Source: Pseudomonadota bacterium (lineage in GTDB: Bacteria > Pseudomonadota > Gammaproteobacteria > Steroidobacterales > Steroidobacteraceae). From it: a stretch of 50,563 bases of DNA. The notes below the pieces were generated by a model that did no database searches, was not told where the DNA came from, and was given only the letters and a program-made list of their open reading frames with translations. Position numbers and translations under genes: made by a program. The stretch lies in NCBI GenBank assembly GCA_016703895.1, contig JADJBE010000013.1, positions 1 to 50,563 of the forward strand. The letters run 5' to 3'. Shown piece after piece: positions 1 to 8,374 of the stretch (within the stretch, counting starts at the first letter, position 1; each line of letters begins with the position of its first letter).

Positions 1-581
1 ATCGCACCACCGGCGCTCTTCCAATAATCGCCCCAGGAATAGCCACCGTGAAACGCCAAGGAGAAGTTGTTAGGCAGCTCATGGCTGTAGTTCACCTCGG
101 TGTACTGAGCACTCTCGTCCAAACCCAGAAACTTGTGCGAATACCACTGCTTGATATCGATTGCCTTCAGCGTCACACCAACGTAGTACTCGGGGTAACC
201 GGCCGTGTCGTTACCGCCAGGATAGTCGTAGAACGTGAAGCCTGCGTTAAATGACGCGTCTTCGTTGATCTCGGCGCTATACGTCAGGTAGTAGTCGATC
301 TCGTAGTCGTCGTCGATATTGACCTGCTCGTCTGCATCGAAATCGTAAAAGTCCGAATCGATGTTCGAGCCCCAGATGCCGATCGCAAAACCGTTAGGTA
401 GTGCGTAGTCGAGACTCGCCTGCAGCGCGGGGTTTTTCGCGGACAGCGACACGCCACGGAAGTCGTAGTCACTGGTACCGGTCACGGTGGCGCTGAACTG
501 CGCACGGGCCTCACCCGAGAGCATGAGCAGTGCAACGGCGCCGAGTGCGGCGAAGGTGGAAACAACAGTCTTAGATTGCAT
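1..581 (-). CDS. Gcw_chp-type (TIGR02001) outer-membrane protein, 3' end cut by window edge
   Basis: The frame starts at ATG 579-581 and stays open for 193 codons to the window edge, so the C-terminus is missing. Residues 1-28 form a signal peptide (basic start, hydrophobic core, ARA-Q cleavage site). The mature part opens with a GTSDYDFRG-type segment, followed by alternating aromatic/polar strands rich in Tyr, Asp and Asn (for example YDYPGG and YYVGVT). This is the pattern of the proteobacterial TIGR02001/Gcw_chp family, predicted small beta-barrel or periplasmic proteins of unknown role. The cupin gene on the same strand ends 169 bp upstream, and that gap shows no other gene. Family assignment is by recognition of the N-terminal pattern. 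The function is not known. Confidence 0.8.
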   Translation of the reverse strand, partial: MQSKTVVSTFAALGAVALLMLSGEARAQFSATVTGTSDYDFRGVSLSAKNPALQASLDYALPNGFAIGIWGSNIDSDFYDFDADEQVNIDDDYEIDYYLTYSAEINEDASFNAGFTFYDYPGGNDTAGYPEYYVGVTLKAIDIKQWYSHKFLGLDESAQYTEVNYSHELPNNFSLAFHGGYSWGDYWKSAGGA

Positions 582-750
582 AGACACTCCCATTCAGACA
601 AAACGTCTACCCGACGTAAAGCAAACCCTGTGCCATTCTAACACTGGAACGAACGATACCAACAAGATCAGTGAGTTACGTGTTGCTTCGCAGCTACAAG
701 AAGCGACGTACGGGCCTTGCGTCAAACGTTTGGCGGCGGCTTTGCACCAA

Positions 751-1107
751 TCAGGGCTGCGGCTCGAAAATTGCGTACAACTTGGTGCAAGCCTCCAACA
801 CCTCCCACGTGCCCTCGAACCCCGCTGGCACCACAAAGGCAGCACCCGGCCCGAACTCGCAGCGTGTGCCGCTGGCGCTCACCAGCGCGACGCGTCCCGC
901 CGTGAGGACACATAGTTCAGACTCGTTGTATTGAATGCGCCATTTGCCCGGGGAACTGGTCCAGCGACCGGCGAAAAACTGCCCGGACGCATCGCTGAAA
1001 TAGTTAGCGACGGTCTGTGTCGGAGCACCCGCCAAGATGCGCTCAGACGAGATACTCGAGGACTCAGCGGCGCGAGGTGTAGTGAGGTCGATCAGCTCTG
1101 TGCTCAT
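751..1107 (-). CDS. Small cupin-domain protein
   Basis: This 118-residue protein is a single-domain cupin of the Cupin_3/EutQ-like type. The C-terminal half carries the conserved barrel strands: a YNESELCVLTAGRVAL-like segment (cupin motif 1 region), then GPGAAFVVPAGFEGTWEV (motif 2 region), ending with a KLYAIFEP strand typical of these proteins. The domain often binds a metal or a small ligand; the usual motif-1 histidines are not obvious here, so catalysis is uncertain. It lies on the minus strand between the OmpA-like gene, 41 bp upstream, and the Gcw_chp gene downstream. Only weak ribosome-binding signals precede the ATG. Substrate unknown. Confidence 0.75.
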   Translation of the reverse strand: MSTELIDLTTPRAAESSSISSERILAGAPTQTVANYFSDASGQFFAGRWTSSPGKWRIQYNESELCVLTAGRVALVSASGTRCEFGPGAAFVVPAGFEGTWEVLEACTKLYAIFEPQP

Positions 1108-1148
1108 CGGCCAAGCCTACCGCAACCCCCGCGCCACCGCTCCTGTAG

Positions 1149-1871
1149 TTACTCGGCCCATGCGACCGTCGTGGATGCTGGCTCGACTTCGATCTGCACC
1201 CGCCGCTCGAAGGCGTAGTCATCGAGCGTATCGCGCTCCGCCACGAGCGGCGATGCCCCAACTCCCGTCACCAAGAGCCGCGCGGGGCTCACACCACTTG
1301 CCTGCAAGATGAGGGCGACTGTCTCGGCGCGTTCCATCGAAAGCGACTGGTTTAACTCCGCCGGCCCGCGCGGATCGGCGTAGCCGGTGATTCGTACGAC
1401 CATGCCGTCGTACTCTGACAGCCAAGCACCCAGCTGCTCAAGACGCGCGCGATCCTCGTCCCGCACGCCAGTCTCACCGGTGCGAAACTGCACGACGCCA
1501 CTGACCTTGCTTGCACCCTGCTCCAAACTGGCCAGCGTGGTCGTCAGGATCTCCATCTCGCCCGCGAGTCGCGACTGTTGCCACTGCGTGTTGGACACCG
1601 TGTCTTCCAGCTGACCGATAGCCTGGCGCTGCTTGTGATGCCGATCGCCCAGCCAGGCGCCCGCGGCCGCACCAATAATTGCGCCAAAAGGCCCGGCGGT
1701 TGCAGCTCCTACCGTGAAGCCTGTGGCCACGCCCACTGACTCGGACTTCGATGCACGCTCTTTGGCCTGCACGCCCGGACTTGCGAGCAGCACGGCTGCC
1801 ACGGCCGCGCCGACGACGCCGACGCAGATGCGAAAAGTGCGTGCGTCGTTTCGTTTGCTTGCTGTTTTCAT
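1149..1871 (-). CDS. OmpA-family protein with glycine zipper (PdsO-like)
   Basis: The product of 240 residues has an N-terminal signal segment ending near VQA, a glycine zipper at about 40-75 (VGVATGFTVGAA... then IIGAAAGAWLG), a short helical stretch, and a C-terminal OmpA-like peptidoglycan-binding domain at about 120-235 with the ITGYADPRG motif and a final ERRVQIEVE strand. The ATG at 1871 is chosen over an upstream one because GAGG lies about 7 bases before it. The order glycine zipper plus OmpA domain matches the sortase-associated PdsO family of Gram-negatives, although no sortase gene is visible here. It is divergent from the TRAP-like lipoprotein gene. Role: probably anchors envelope to peptidoglycan. 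Confidence 0.8.
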   Translation of the reverse strand: MKTASKRNDARTFRICVGVVGAAVAAVLLASPGVQAKERASKSESVGVATGFTVGAATAGPFGAIIGAAAGAWLGDRHHKQRQAIGQLEDTVSNTQWQQSRLAGEMEILTTTLASLEQGASKVSGVVQFRTGETGVRDEDRARLEQLGAWLSEYDGMVVRITGYADPRGPAELNQSLSMERAETVALILQASGVSPARLLVTGVGASPLVAERDTLDDYAFERRVQIEVEPASTTVAWAE

Positions 1872-1990
1872 AGATTGCCTCGCTATGTTCAGATTCGAGA
1901 GCTCGTTGCCCTCGAGAGTCATTGCAACAACTGCAACGTGACGAGCGCGGGCGCAATCGAGGCAGCGCAGCGACCATTGATGACAAATTG

Positions 1991-2020
1991 TGGCGGCTCA
2001 CACCTGCAGGTCTCTATAAT
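1991..2020 (+). promoter_or_regulatory. Putative sigma70-type promoter of the DctP-like gene
   Basis: A perfect TATAAT lies at 2015-2020. Eighteen bases upstream is TGGCGG (1991-1996), a weak -35. This places a start site near 2027, about 27 bases before the GTG start at 2054, in the divergent intergenic region. The -35 match is poor, so this rests mostly on the -10. Confidence 0.4.
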
Positions 2021-2053
2021 TCGTGGCAACCCCGACCCAGCTTGGAGTACCCG

Positions 2054-3097
2054 GTGCAACATAAGCTTTCTCGATGCGTCCTCGCCGCAGCGATCTGCCT
2101 GGTTTTGAGCGCCTGCTCAGCCAAGTCCGAAATCGTGGAAGTAATCGTCGGTGGCACCTCCGCTCGCGACACAGCCGGCGAGCGACATTGGCTCAAGTAC
2201 CAGCAAGATGCGGAAGCGGCCGGCGGCGGCGAGATCAAAATGCGGATGTTGATCCGTGGCGAGCTCGGTTCGGAAGATCAGATCGTCTCTGGCTTACGCC
2301 GCGGTCGGGTGCAGTTCGCCAATCTCTCGGCCCTGATTGCCTCGACGATCGTGCCAGAGGTGTCGTTGGTTTATGCGCCTTATCTTTTTGACAGCGAAGC
2401 CGAGGCGGACTTCGTCTTCGACAAATACTTGACACCGGAGTACCGCAAGCTGTTTGCCGCGCGCGGTCTCGAGTTCATCGTCTGGTACGAACTCGGCGAA
2501 CAACAGATTTGGAGCCGTGACAAGCCGATACTTGCACCGACTGACATGCAAGGCGTTCGCTTTAGAATTGCGGCCAGCAAGAGTGCCGAACTATTGGGTC
2601 AGGCACTGAAGGCTGATCTCATTCCGCTTGGCTATGCGGAAATCATCCCCTCGCTGCAGACTGGCCTGATCGCTGCGGGCGAGAATGGCATCCCGCTCTA
2701 TGCGCGTACCGGCATTGCTCCGGAGGCGCCACATCTCACGATGACCAACCACAGCCTGTCTTTGTCGGTGATCGTGGCGGACAAGCCGTGGTGGGACCAG
2801 CAGTCGGAAAAAGTCCGCACGGTATTGCGCGAGGAGTTTCCGAAAGAACCCGAGATTCGCAGCGCGGTTCGCGAGGAGATTCGCACGGATCTCAGCGAAG
2901 CAGAAAAACTGGGCTTCAAGGTCTATGACTTGTCACCCGAGCAACGCAAGGCATGGTCAGACGCCACGCGATCCACGCATGCCGAGCTGATTCGCGCCAT
3001 CGGTGGTGAGAGCCAGCGGCTCTACGACTTGGCAATGGCGGGCAAGGCCGCGTACGCCGCTCAACTGACCGGGCCAGCGACTCGATCGCCTAACTAA
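2054..3097 (+). CDS. TRAP-transporter DctP-like solute-binding lipoprotein
   Basis: The 347-residue product begins at a GTG preceded by GGAG six bases upstream; a longer upstream frame lacks such a site. Residues 1-18 are a lipoprotein signal with lipobox LSAC, so the mature protein is lipid-anchored. The rest follows the DctP fold: an RGELGSEDQIVSGLRRG segment, a VSLVYAPYLFDS segment, a Q(I)WSRDKPI strand, DMQGVRFR, and PLGYAEIIPSLQTGLIAAGENG, which corresponds to the ligand-binding and family signature region. DctP proteins deliver organic acids to DctQM permeases. No DctQ or DctM gene is adjacent, so partner and substrate are unknown. The stop overlaps the convergent methyltransferase gene by 4 bp. 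Confidence 0.85.
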   Translation: MQHKLSRCVLAAAICLVLSACSAKSEIVEVIVGGTSARDTAGERHWLKYQQDAEAAGGGEIKMRMLIRGELGSEDQIVSGLRRGRVQFANLSALIASTIVPEVSLVYAPYLFDSEAEADFVFDKYLTPEYRKLFAARGLEFIVWYELGEQQIWSRDKPILAPTDMQGVRFRIAASKSAELLGQALKADLIPLGYAEIIPSLQTGLIAAGENGIPLYARTGIAPEAPHLTMTNHSLSLSVIVADKPWWDQQSEKVRTVLREEFPKEPEIRSAVREEIRTDLSEAEKLGFKVYDLSPEQRKAWSDATRSTHAELIRAIGGESQRLYDLAMAGKAAYAAQLTGPATRSPN

Positions 3098-4476
3098 TAT
3101 TGATCCCGCTGCTCACTCGCGTCGAACGTACGGCGCAGAAATCGTTTGACCGCAGCCTCGGCTGCGTCAGCCGGCAACAAGCGCTGCTCAACGATCAGTC
3201 GCGCCATGTCGTTGACCGAGCGCTCGCCGTTGACGAGTGCCAGCAGGAAAGCGTGGACGCGCGCCGATACCGATTCAAACTCAATCGAGGCTGTGCGCGG
3301 CACTGGCATAGTGCTGTTCGTCAGCCAGGCTGGCAAGCGTCGCGGCGCTGGCGGGTCGACCTGCGCTCGCTTACTGGCCGACCAGGTAACGATGGTCTCG
3401 AGTCGACTATGGCGACTGGCCGGAGAACGCATATACGCAATGGTCGCCTCGCGCAGCTCAGGCGGCGCAAAACCGGCGGTTACCAGCACGCTGAGTGCCT
3501 CATCCAGCGACAGCCGATCGGCGAACGCCGCGCGATTGAACGCGAGCGATCCCGTATTGATCCATCTACCACCGGGCTTGAGCCATTGATTGATGCGGGC
3601 GGCAAAGGTCGGCAATGGCTCGCCTACCACGTCAATCAGCCACGGTGTGACGACCGTATCGAACGCATTCGATGCAAACGGCGCGTCCAGCGCATCCGCC
3701 GCGATGAGGTGATAGCCAGCGCGAGCAGACTGCGGTGCCCGTAGCGTCCGCAGCAGCGCAACGTCGGCAGGTGCTCGCGGCGCAATCGGGAACTCATACA
3801 ATTGCAGCTCGTGCCCCGCGAACATCTCACGTGCTGCGAATAACAGTAGCGGATTGATGTCGCTGACAATGGTCAGCGACGGCTCGAGCTGCATATGGAT
3901 ATCGTAGGCAAGCCGCCCCGCACCGGCACCCAATATGAGTGTGCGACCAAGCGCCGGCCCGTTGCCCAGCAACGCCCGACACTCGGTCAGGCTTGCGTCG
4001 TTTTCCTCATCGCCCCAGCACCAGTCACGATGCAAGTTGACATAGTAGTTAGTCAGACCCTGCTCGCTCGGCATAGCCGTGCCTAAGCCGCGCTGCACGG
4101 GGGCCAGGACGCCCGGCAGAACCAATGGTTGCAGGAATTTCTCGATCCGTACCGCCTGATCGCGGCATGCATCACTCTGCCGAACGAGACGTTGCACAGT
4201 TCGGTCCGAGGCTGGCGTCGCTTCGCTGACCGTGGCGAGCTCGCGCTCGATGCGCGCCGCATCGTCACGCAGTTGCCGCGTGAGAAAACCCAGCCGCGTG
4301 CGCCATTCCGCCAACGATTCCGGCGGCTCCCGAACCAGCCAAGGCACCGCGCCGACTACCGGAAAGCCCGAACCGCAGGTCGCGCAAGACCAACCGGCGC
4401 TGTCGAGCGCCAGCTTGCCGCGTGTACAGCGCGGGCAGCACAGCAGCTCCGTGAGAGGGTGCGCCACGTCAGTCAT
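3094..4476 (-). CDS. N2227/carnosine-methyltransferase-like SAM-dependent methyltransferase with zinc ribbon
   Basis: This 460-residue protein has a Trm112-like zinc ribbon at the N-terminus (C14/C17 and C31/C34), a helical linker, and a class I methyltransferase core from about 140. The core shows NYYVNLHRDWCWGDEEN, the hallmark of N2227/carnosine N-methyltransferase-like proteins, then the SAM loop LILGAGAGR, VVTPWLIDVVG and WLKPGGRWINTG. The last 60 residues form a helical tail after a proline-rich linker. Its ATG overlaps the stop of the upstream metal-exporter gene by 8 bp, so the two are translationally coupled. Substrate is unknown. The eukaryotic relative methylates carnosine, but bacterial members are not characterised to my knowledge. 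Confidence 0.75.
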   Translation of the reverse strand: MTDVAHPLTELLCCPRCTRGKLALDSAGWSCATCGSGFPVVGAVPWLVREPPESLAEWRTRLGFLTRQLRDDAARIERELATVSEATPASDRTVQRLVRQSDACRDQAVRIEKFLQPLVLPGVLAPVQRGLGTAMPSEQGLTNYYVNLHRDWCWGDEENDASLTECRALLGNGPALGRTLILGAGAGRLAYDIHMQLEPSLTIVSDINPLLLFAAREMFAGHELQLYEFPIAPRAPADVALLRTLRAPQSARAGYHLIAADALDAPFASNAFDTVVTPWLIDVVGEPLPTFAARINQWLKPGGRWINTGSLAFNRAAFADRLSLDEALSVLVTAGFAPPELREATIAYMRSPASRHSRLETIVTWSASKRAQVDPPAPRRLPAWLTNSTMPVPRTASIEFESVSARVHAFLLALVNGERSVNDMARLIVEQRLLPADAAEAAVKRFLRRTFDASEQRDQY

Positions 4477-5440
4477 GCCGCGGACCCTGGTCGAGGTGCA
4501 CTTCGCAACGTTGTACTTCGATCACCGGATGGACCACACCGAGGCGCTGTTCGAGCGGCGCGCGATACTCATGCGGTTGCTTGTCACCATGCACAATGAC
4601 TGACGCAACGACGGTATGGATCCCTGGCCCCACGGACCAGATATGCAGATCGCCCACCCGGGTGTCGCCGTCGGACTCCAGCACCTTCTTGACCGCCGCT
4701 CGCAAGACTTGTGGCGCCTCCTCATCTAACAAGACACGCGCAGTCGCACGCAAGAGACTGAATGCCCAGACAGCAATGATGACGGCCGCGACAATCGCGA
4801 CGCCCGCGTCCAACCACGCCCACCCCATGAACATGCCTGCCAACAGGGCAGCAATTGCGCCGATCGAAGTCAGCGCATCGGCCAGCACGTGCAACACGGC
4901 GCCGCGCAGGTTCGAATCGGCGTGTTCATGCAGCTCTCCCGGTACATGGGCATGCGGCTCATCCGGATGGTGCGGCTCATGCGAGGCACCGCGCAGTAGC
5001 CAGAACGACGCCATGTTAGCCAGTAGTCCAATGGCGGCGGCGATCAACGCCTCGACGTATTGAATGGATTGCGGCGCCAGCAAGCGTTGCACCGCTTCGA
5101 CCAAAATCAACACCGCACTGACCGCGAGCAAGATGGCGCTGCCAAACCCAGCGAGCTCCTGGACCTTGCCCGTGCCAAAGCTGAAGCGCCGATCCGTCGC
5201 GTGACGTCGCGCAACGACGTAAGCCGCCCACGCAATCCCCAGCGCCAGCGCATGGGTGCCCATGTGGACACCGTCGGCCAACAATGCCATCGATCCCGAC
5301 CACAGGCCCACGATCACCTCACCAATCATTACGATCACAGTGAGATAGACCGCGAGCAGCACACGCTGCTCCTTGGTCGTCTGTGCGCCCTGACCAAAGC
5401 GGTGATCATGGCGCGCTGGATTGCGGCAATCGACAGTCAC
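4469..5440 (-). CDS. dmeF: DmeF-like CDF-family divalent metal exporter
   Basis: A cation diffusion facilitator of about 323 residues with six predicted membrane segments and a cytoplasmic C-terminal domain. Signature elements are SMALLADGVHMGTHALALG (helix 2), FSFGTGKVQELAGF after helix 3, a His-rich loop between helices 4 and 5 (HHPDEPHAHVPGELHEH), and HVLADALTSIG in helix 5, which supplies the second half of the metal site. The HDHRFG sequence near the start is typical of the DmeF (Co/Ni efflux) subgroup. The start is uncertain: GTG at 5440 is chosen because the frame upstream to 5539 is not family-like. It is first in a two-gene unit with the methyltransferase. Metal specificity is inferred from the family. 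Confidence 0.85.
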   Translation of the reverse strand: MTVDCRNPARHDHRFGQGAQTTKEQRVLLAVYLTVIVMIGEVIVGLWSGSMALLADGVHMGTHALALGIAWAAYVVARRHATDRRFSFGTGKVQELAGFGSAILLAVSAVLILVEAVQRLLAPQSIQYVEALIAAAIGLLANMASFWLLRGASHEPHHPDEPHAHVPGELHEHADSNLRGAVLHVLADALTSIGAIAALLAGMFMGWAWLDAGVAIVAAVIIAVWAFSLLRATARVLLDEEAPQVLRAAVKKVLESDGDTRVGDLHIWSVGPGIHTVVASVIVHGDKQPHEYRAPLEQRLGVVHPVIEVQRCEVHLDQGPRHD

Positions 5441-5586
5441 AAGCTCACCATACTGACGCGCGGCGCGTTCGAGGGCAACAGGACAGGTTGATTGGCGCAC
5501 GCCAGTCTGCGATTCTGGGTTTCCTTCACGGCCACACACACACTGCGGCTTGGAATCATTCTTACAACTCGAAGGCAGAGGGACTT

Positions 5587-6489
5587 ATGCGTACATCGAT
5601 ACTCTTGATTTCGCTGACGGCACTCGTGACGCCGCTCGCGGCCGAAGGGCTGCTCACCCCGGAAGTCGTCCGCACCGGCAACGACGCCTACGTTTGGAAC
5701 TCCAAAATGACCTGCGGCACGACCGAGAAGGGCGTCACCCGCTACGGCATGTGGGAAGGCAAACTCTATAGTCGCGTGCCAGGTGAAAAAGATCGTCATC
5801 TGTTTGACGTGGTCGGCATCAATACGCGCCAGTGCGACCAGAGTACCGACCCGAAGCGCGGCAACGGCTTTCGCAGCGTGTCGCGCGAGATCATGGTGTA
5901 TCTCGACCCCGCGACCAATGCGATCATCGACCAATGGCAGAACCCCTGGACCGGCGAAAAGGTCGACGTGATCCATGTCGCTAACGACCCGGTCAATATG
6001 CGTCGCATGTCCTATGCGATGGGCGAGAATGGCGAGCCTGCCAAAGTGACTCTGCGACAGTACGACGACACCCTGGTCTCATCCTCGGAGGTGCCACTTT
6101 TCTACACCAACCCCTTGACTGGCGACTATCAGGACTACGTGGGTGGCAAGTATCACGCCATGGAGATCTTCAACACCTTCTATCGGACGGCTGATTTCAT
6201 CAATGCCAAGAAGGCCCGGACTGGCGAGTCGCGCATCAGCTGGCAGCGCGTATCGGATTTTCTGCCCTGGATGAAGATGGGCGATCGACAAGGCCTGATG
6301 ATCTTTAATGCCACAGGCTTCTCCACCTTCGATAAGCAGAAGATCTCGCCCAAGCTCATGGAAGTGCTCAACACACGCTACGCCAAGTACCTGACGCCTC
6401 CGCCCGTGGACGATGCGCGGCCGAATGAAACCACCTGGACTGTCGTCAAGAAGTGGGTCGACGAGAAGCGTGCGGCCGAGAAGAAGTAA
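5587..6489 (+). CDS. DUF1838 family secreted protein
   Basis: The ATG at 5587 follows an AGAGGGA ribosome site and starts a 300-residue protein with a short signal peptide (cleavage after PLAA). The rest is a DUF1838 domain: YVWNSKMTCGTTEKGVTRYG-like N-terminal strands, a GINTRQC segment, YLDPATNAIIDQWQNPWTG, and a C-terminal SRISWQRVSDFLPWMKMG stretch that is strongly conserved in the family. DUF1838 proteins are usually exported and have no established function. The following gene also encodes a small secreted protein, separated by a hairpin. The start region overlaps nothing on the plus strand. The metal-exporter gene diverges about 150 bp upstream. Confidence 0.85.
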   Translation: MRTSILLISLTALVTPLAAEGLLTPEVVRTGNDAYVWNSKMTCGTTEKGVTRYGMWEGKLYSRVPGEKDRHLFDVVGINTRQCDQSTDPKRGNGFRSVSREIMVYLDPATNAIIDQWQNPWTGEKVDVIHVANDPVNMRRMSYAMGENGEPAKVTLRQYDDTLVSSSEVPLFYTNPLTGDYQDYVGGKYHAMEIFNTFYRTADFINAKKARTGESRISWQRVSDFLPWMKMGDRQGLMIFNATGFSTFDKQKISPKLMEVLNTRYAKYLTPPPVDDARPNETTWTVVKKWVDEKRAAEKK

Positions 6490-6508
6490 AACCGCCTATT
6501 GGAAACCA

Positions 6509-6539
6509 GCGCTTGCACAGGCCAATTCTGTGCAAGCGC
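6509..6539. terminator. Perfect 12-bp hairpin between two secreted-protein genes
   Basis: GCGCTTGCACAG (6509-6520) and its exact reverse complement (6528-6539) flank a 7-base loop, 20 bp after the DUF1838 stop. There is no T-tract after the stem, so it may attenuate or terminate transcription, stabilise the upstream message, or be a protein site. The stem is seen directly; the role is inferred. Confidence 0.45.
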
Positions 6540-6596
6540 GGCGGTTCTGCGACCTGCAGCGCAGACGCTGCCAATGGCGGGCGCGAAACTTAGGCA

Positions 6597-7112
6597 ATGA
6601 TCGCCCGCCTTCCAGTCTTGGTCCTGGCAACCCTTGCGTTGGCCGTGTGCAGTGCCAACACTGCGGCCAACGGAGCGCGCAGCGCAGCCGGACAGCTCAC
6701 AGTGTCGGTGCTGTGGGACGACGCCATGACCAACAAGCAGGCTGGCGTTTGGATGGGCTACCTGTTCGCCCGCGTCCAGTATGTCTCGGATCACGCGCGC
6801 GATTACCCCAATGTCCCCGGAATCGTGCAAGCCCGGTTCGAGGAAGAAGTCCACGCACGCGGCGAGGCGGTGGAAATCTACCGAGATATCCGCGCGCGCA
6901 AACCGGAAATGGCTAACGAGTATTTCGATGCACTCGAGCAGGTACATGCCGCCGGCTTCATGCGTGAGTATGTCTGGCATTACCTGAAGCAACCCGAGTG
7001 GTCGGCCCCCGCCGGCACGTTGCGCGCCAGCGAGTTCCAGGCCTGGTCCGCGCAGCACATTCCCAATCATCGTGCAGAGACGCGCGGCAGAATCAAGCTC
7101 GCCGCAAACTGA
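6597..7112 (+). CDS. Small secreted protein of unknown function
   Basis: This 171-residue protein has a clear signal peptide (residues 1-24: IARLPVLVLATLALAV core, cleavage near TAA-N). The mature part is mainly helical and acidic/basic mixed (for example ARFEEEVHARGEAVEIYRDI and EYFDALEQVHAAGFMREYVW). I do not recognise a family. The helical content with regularly placed Trp and Tyr suggests a soluble periplasmic protein. It is downstream of the DUF1838 gene in the same direction, with 107 bp between that contain a hairpin, so cotranscription is possible but not certain. It ends 43 bp before the convergent CoA-transferase gene. Confidence 0.65.
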   Translation: MIARLPVLVLATLALAVCSANTAANGARSAAGQLTVSVLWDDAMTNKQAGVWMGYLFARVQYVSDHARDYPNVPGIVQARFEEEVHARGEAVEIYRDIRARKPEMANEYFDALEQVHAAGFMREYVWHYLKQPEWSAPAGTLRASEFQAWSAQHIPNHRAETRGRIKLAAN

Positions 7113-7155
7113 TCGCGGCCACAGCAGCGACGCAGCGATCCCGACGTCAAGCGCT

Positions 7156-8334
7156 TCAGCTTCGTTCGACGACCTGGTCTGCGACTAGCTTGTCGACCTC
7201 GCTGCTGGACAGCCCAAGGCCCAGCAGTATCTCGCTCGTGTGTTCGCCAATCTTGGCGAGTGTGGCGCCCTGCGACACCCGCTTACCGTCCATTTCGATG
7301 GGCAAGGTCGGCAATTTAGCCGGCCGGCCGTCCGATAGCGTGACGTCGGCCAACCCGCCGCTCGCCAGCAAGTGCGGATCGTCGAACATATCCTCCGGCC
7401 GACCAATCGGCGCAAACGGAATACCCGTGTGCTCGAGCTTGTCGATCAATTCGTCACGCGTGTATTTCTTCAGCAGCTCGCGCACCTGCGGCATCAGTTT
7501 GTCGCGCGCCAAGACACGCTGATTGTTAGCTTTGAACTCGGGGTTTGCAGCCAGCTCCTTGAGATCGAAGGTGGCGCAGAACTTTTGCCACAGCGAGTCT
7601 GAGACCACGCCAACAAACACCTGCTGTTCGTCCTTGGTATCGAACACGTCGTAGATGGCCCAGGCAGAAATCCGCGCCGGCATCGGCGCAGCCGGCTTGC
7701 CGGTAACCGCCATCTGGGCCATGTGCTGGCCAACCATATACACAGTGGTCTCGAACAACGAGCTAGAAACCTTCTGCCCCTTGCCGGTGGCGTGGCGCTG
7801 TTGCAGCGCCGCCAGGATTGCAATGACACCAAACATGCCACCCGAGATGTCGATGACCGAAGACCCGGCGCGCAGCGGACGTCCCGGCGGACCGGTCATA
7901 TAGGCTAGCCCACCCATCATCTGCGCGACTTCGTCGAGCGCCGTGCGGTGCTCGTACGGCCCTGAGAGAAAGCCCTTCTCGGAGCAGTAGATGAGACCCG
8001 GATTGGTCTTGGCCAGCTCCTCGTAAGCAAGCCCCAAGCGATCCAGCGCACCCTGCCGGAAGTTCTCGACGAGCACATCGCTGTTAGCGGCTAACCGCTT
8101 CGCCACTTCGAGGCCGCGCGGATCTTTGAGATTGAGCACAATGCTCTTCTTGTTGCGATTGTAGGTCGGGAAGTAGCCCGCGCCGGAACCCAACAGGCGA
8201 CGAGTCGCATCGCCGCCGATCGGTTCGACCTTGATGACATCTGCGCCCAGCTCCACCAGGATGGCGCCGACCGCAGGGCCCATCACCATGTGCGTGAATT
8301 CGAGGACTTTGATTCCAGTGAGCGGCAAGACCAT
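7156..8334 (-). CDS. CaiB/BaiF family (class III) CoA-transferase
   Basis: A 392-residue formyl-CoA-transferase-type enzyme. It opens with LTGIKVLEFTHMVMGPAVG, followed by LGADVIKVEP, the YNRNKKSIVLNLKDPRG block, and ADSDVLVENFRQGALDRLGL, all family signatures. The acyl-carrying Asp is expected in the TALDEVAQ/GSSVIDISGG region. The ATG is preceded by AGGGA at 6 bases. Class III enzymes move CoA between carboxylic acids. It is the last gene of an operon with LeuC-like, LeuD-like and HMG-CoA-lyase-like genes (40 bp from the lyase gene). In that setting, transfer of CoA from succinyl-CoA to a C5/C6 hydroxydicarboxylate is the most economical role. The substrate is inferred. Confidence 0.9.
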   Translation of the reverse strand: MVLPLTGIKVLEFTHMVMGPAVGAILVELGADVIKVEPIGGDATRRLLGSGAGYFPTYNRNKKSIVLNLKDPRGLEVAKRLAANSDVLVENFRQGALDRLGLAYEELAKTNPGLIYCSEKGFLSGPYEHRTALDEVAQMMGGLAYMTGPPGRPLRAGSSVIDISGGMFGVIAILAALQQRHATGKGQKVSSSLFETTVYMVGQHMAQMAVTGKPAAPMPARISAWAIYDVFDTKDEQQVFVGVVSDSLWQKFCATFDLKELAANPEFKANNQRVLARDKLMPQVRELLKKYTRDELIDKLEHTGIPFAPIGRPEDMFDDPHLLASGGLADVTLSDGRPAKLPTLPIEMDGKRVSQGATLAKIGEHTSEILLGLGLSSSEVDKLVADQVVERS

Positions 8335-8374
8335 GAACTTTCCCTACTTTTAAAATGCGAATAACAACTGCTGC

